Positions 61,526 to 64,000 of a stretch of DNA of 64,000 nucleotides are shown here, in pieces. Source of the DNA: a bacterium BRH_c32 (GTDB lineage Bacteria > Bacteroidota > Ignavibacteria > Ignavibacteriales > Melioribacteraceae); contig LOEU01000005.1 of NCBI GenBank assembly GCA_001516025.1, forward strand, positions 1-64,000. Reading direction: 5' to 3'. The translations under genes and the position numbers were made by a program. The notes below the pieces were generated by a model. That model worked only from the letters and a program-made list of their open reading frames with translations, was not told where the DNA came from and did not search any database. Position 1 is the first letter of the stretch. Each line of letters begins with the position of its first letter.

Positions 61526-64000
61526 TTGTATCTATCGAGACTCGAAATATTCGGATTTAAGTCGTTCGCAAATAAAACTGTAATCAATTTCACTAAAGGA
61601 ATTACAGGAATTGTGGGACCGAATGGCTGCGGTAAGACCAATATAGTTGATGCTATCCGTTGGTCTTTGGGTGAACAGAAAACATCCACACTCCGAAGCG
61701 ATAAAATGGAAAATGTAATATTTAATGGAACAGCCACTAAAAAACCAATGGGAATGTCCGAAGTTTCATTAACCCTAGTCAATGATGCCGGACTTCTTCC
61801 AACCGAATATAGCGAAGTAACGATAACCCGAAGGATTTTTAGATCAGGCGAAAGCGAATATCTCTTAAATAAAAATATCTGCCGCCTTAAAGATATTACA
61901 AATCTTTTTATGGATACCGGAATGGGTACAAACGCCTATTCTATTATCGAGCTAAAAATGATCGAACCGATCGTTAGCGGAAAGGCAGATGACGTAAGAA
62001 AGATGTTTGAAGAAGCTGCCGGAGTAAATAAATATAAAGTCCGCCGTAAATTATCCTTAAAAAAACTTGATGACGTAAAGCTCGATCTAACTAGAGTAAA
62101 TGATATTGTAGCAGAAGTCGAAAAAAATGTTCGATCTTTAGAAAGGCAAGCAAAAAGAGCAGATCAACATAATCAGATACAGTCTATCCTTAAAGAGAAA
62201 GAGATTGATTTATCCGAACGTGAATATACTCTTAACACAAGAAAGAAAGATGAAATTGAATCGCAAATATCAGAATTTTCTGTTTTGCGTCAAGAAATTG
62301 ATAATCACATTTCAGATTCAGAAACTGTACTCTTAAATCTGCGTAATGATGTTATGAACGTCGAAAGTCAATTATCGCAAAAAAGATTGGAAATAAATAA
62401 GAATACAGACGAACTTCACAACATACAAAAAACAGTATCCGTGAATGAAGAGAAATTAAAATCTCTGAATAATACTATTATACGTCTAAAGAATGAATGC
62501 GCAGATTTTGAGAATCAAATTGAACGCAACGATGAATTGATTGAAGAAAATTATGAAAAATTAGCGGAAGTCGATTCTGATATTTCTAAAAACAATATCG
62601 ATTCTGACAATAGTCTCTTATCATTGGAAGAAAAGAAAATAAATCTTGATTCGAAGAAATTAGTTACTAAAGAACTTAATGAGCAATTTGTTACTATTGA
62701 AAAGAATTTGCGCGATGCTCAAAATCAGTTAAAGAATAGTGAATCTGAATTTGAAAAAATCAAAGCTACGATAGAAAAATATGATCAAAGGATATTAACG
62801 ACTACTAACACGATCGCTAAGACAGTCGGGTATATTGAAGAACTTAATAACGAAAAAGCTGTAACGGTTAAGAAATTTGAAGAAACAGAATCATTCTATT
62901 TCAAAAAGAAAAATGAAAAAGAAAGTTTAGATAAAGAACTAAGCAAATTAAAGGATCAGGAAGTAGAAGAGCGAACCGCAATTGCAGCTCTTAGAGAGAA
63001 AATAAATATCTTTCAAAACTTAATAACAAATTTGGAAGGCGTTTCTAAAGGTTCTAAAGTATTGATAGAAAGTTCAAATTGGACTCCCAAGAGTAAGTAT
63101 ATTTTTGCCGATGTGGGAAATGCCATCGATGAATTTAGATATGCCTTGGAAGCCGCTCTAAAAAATGTTTTAAATAATTTATTGGTTGATAGCTTTGAAG
63201 ATGTTAAAAGCGCAATAAGCTTTTTAAAAAATAATGAACTTGGTAAAGCTTCATTCTTTCTTCTTAATAAAAATGGAGGTATAAAACCTTCGCTTATTGA
63301 TCGTCTTTATAAATTTAGTATCGGCAGAAAAGCAGCAAAGATAAAAAAAGAGGCCGGTTTTATTAATTGTGCATCAGAATTAGTTAATTCAGAGATCGAA
63401 TGGCAGCCCTATTTCTTAAAAGTTCTTTCACAGACTATTATTGCAGACACATTAGAAAACGCTATCGTAATAAATCAGAAATTTCCTGAATTTGATGTAG
63501 CGACTCTGGATGGTGATATAGTCAAAGCAAATGGAATAATAGAAGCCGGTTCACTTCCAAAACTTGATGAAACTCTTTTTGGCAGGAAACAGTTATTAGA
63601 AGATTTAATTACAGAATATCCTCTTCTCGAAGAAAAACTAAATAATCTAAAAAGCATTATGGCTTCCGTAGAAGAAAGAATTGCTTCAATTGATCTGAAT
63701 GATATCAATGAATCTACAAAAGTTTTATTAAATGATATAAACAATACCGAAAAACAGATATCTCAATTTGAGTTTGAGAAAAAGAAAGCCAATGAAGAAG
63801 TAGAAAATACACAGAAACAGATTCAAGAACTTGCAGCTCGCTCAAATGATCTTGATAATGAAAAAACTAGACTTACTTCATTAATCAATGATGTAAACCT
63901 GGAGAGAACAACAAAACTAAGTGAAATATCTGAATTAGAATCTAATCTAAAGCTAATTGAAGAGGACTACAATTCATTTTATTCAGAAATTAACTATCGT
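61526..64000 (+). CDS. smc: Chromosome segregation protein SMC (3' part missing)
   Basis: An open frame from TTG at 61526 to the window end encodes 825 residues. It has the ATPase N-lobe (LEIFGFKSFANKTVINF then Walker A GPNGCGKT at 31-38, NIVDAIRWSLGEQ), a first coiled coil (about 165-500), a hinge (about 505-640, EGVSKGSKVLI, VDSFEDVKSAI) and the return coiled coil. The signature and Walker B lie outside the window. SMC with ScpA/ScpB compacts and resolves chromosomes. No ATG gives the full N-terminus; AGAGGAAG 5' of TTG serves as binding site. The variant GCGKT replaces the common GSGKS. Confidence 0.95.
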   Translation, partial: MYLSRLEIFGFKSFANKTVINFTKGITGIVGPNGCGKTNIVDAIRWSLGEQKTSTLRSDKMENVIFNGTATKKPMGMSEVSLTLVNDAGLLPTEYSEVTITRRIFRSGESEYLLNKNICRLKDITNLFMDTGMGTNAYSIIELKMIEPIVSGKADDVRKMFEEAAGVNKYKVRRKLSLKKLDDVKLDLTRVNDIVAEVEKNVRSLERQAKRADQHNQIQSILKEKEIDLSEREYTLNTRKKDEIESQISEFSVLRQEIDNHISDSETVLLNLRNDVMNVESQLSQKRLEINKNTDELHNIQKTVSVNEEKLKSLNNTIIRLKNECADFENQIERNDELIEENYEKLAEVDSDISKNNIDSDNSLLSLEEKKINLDSKKLVTKELNEQFVTIEKNLRDAQNQLKNSESEFEKIKATIEKYDQRILTTTNTIAKTVGYIEELNNEKAVTVKKFEETESFYFKKKNEKESLDKELSKLKDQEVEERTAIAALREKINIFQNLITNLEGVSKGSKVLIESSNWTPKSKYIFADVGNAIDEFRYALEAALKNVLNNLLVDSFEDVKSAISFLKNNELGKASFFLLNKNGGIKPSLIDRLYKFSIGRKAAKIKKEAGFINCASELVNSEIEWQPYFLKVLSQTIIADTLENAIVINQKFPEFDVATLDGDIVKANGIIEAGSLPKLDETLFGRKQLLEDLITEYPLLEEKLNNLKSIMASVEERIASIDLNDINESTKVLLNDINNTEKQISQFEFEKKKANEEVENTQKQIQELAARSNDLDNEKTRLTSLINDVNLERTTKLSEISELESNLKLIEEDYNSFYSEINYR

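Overview
The window is an AT-rich chromosomal segment from a Gram-negative bacterium. Lipid A genes (lpxD, a fused lpxC-fabZ, lpxA), BamA, two Skp-like chaperones, TamB, SecD/SecF, heptose-synthesis enzymes and many signal peptides show an LPS-bearing outer membrane. The LpxC-FabZ fusion, the SpoIIE-phosphatase partner-switching cluster and E. coli-like promoters (TTGACA/T, 17 bp, TATATT) point to the Bacteroidota/Chlorobiota/Ignavibacteriota group. I favour an Ignavibacteria-type organism, but this is inference from gene content, not a database match. I see no insertion sequence, prophage, CRISPR array, tRNA or rRNA.

Layout. 1-12.0 kb is a minus-strand accessory/housekeeping arm: a partial serine hydrolase lipoprotein, a TylF-type methyltransferase, a NatAB-like ABC exporter, an AlkD-like glycosylase, an NAD(P)-binding protein, ComM, an M16 peptidase, a lone MlaE permease, a CPA2 antiporter fused to a PTS EIIA domain, and a tandem universal stress protein. 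At 12.0 kb transcription diverges: ilvE, then lexA with two small unknown genes behind a perfect palindrome overlapping the lexA promoter. 14.9-35.6 kb is one long plus-strand envelope cluster (uppS, bamA, two skp-like genes, lpxD, lpxC-fabZ, lpxA, a LipM-like acyltransferase, a propeller protein, split hldE, tamB, rnr and a protease-propeller-barrel protein). 35.9-44 kb holds prs-rplY-pth, rpsF-ssb-rpsR-rplI behind a structured leader, and secD-secF.

44.0-53.4 kb is a regulatory island. A seven-gene minus-strand operon encodes an ECF sigma factor, an unknown membrane-anchored protein, three SpoIIE/PP2C phosphatases with different sensor modules, an RsbW-like kinase and an RsbV-like STAS protein. 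A second STAS gene lies divergently. A canonical ECF-type promoter (GGAAC, 16 nt, CGTC) sits directly before the sigma gene, suggesting autoregulation. 53.4-64 kb carries purA, an orphan histidine kinase, a putative sigma-54-driven small RNA, an fpr-mrp-nifU-tpiA block, a catalytically degenerate GH2 protein fused to a membrane domain, and the 5' part of smc.

The least explained parts are the lexA operon with its two orphan proteins, the candidate small RNA at about 56.1 kb, the ECF/partner-switching operon with its 380-residue unknown protein, and the multidomain envelope proteins at 32.4 and 58.9 kb.
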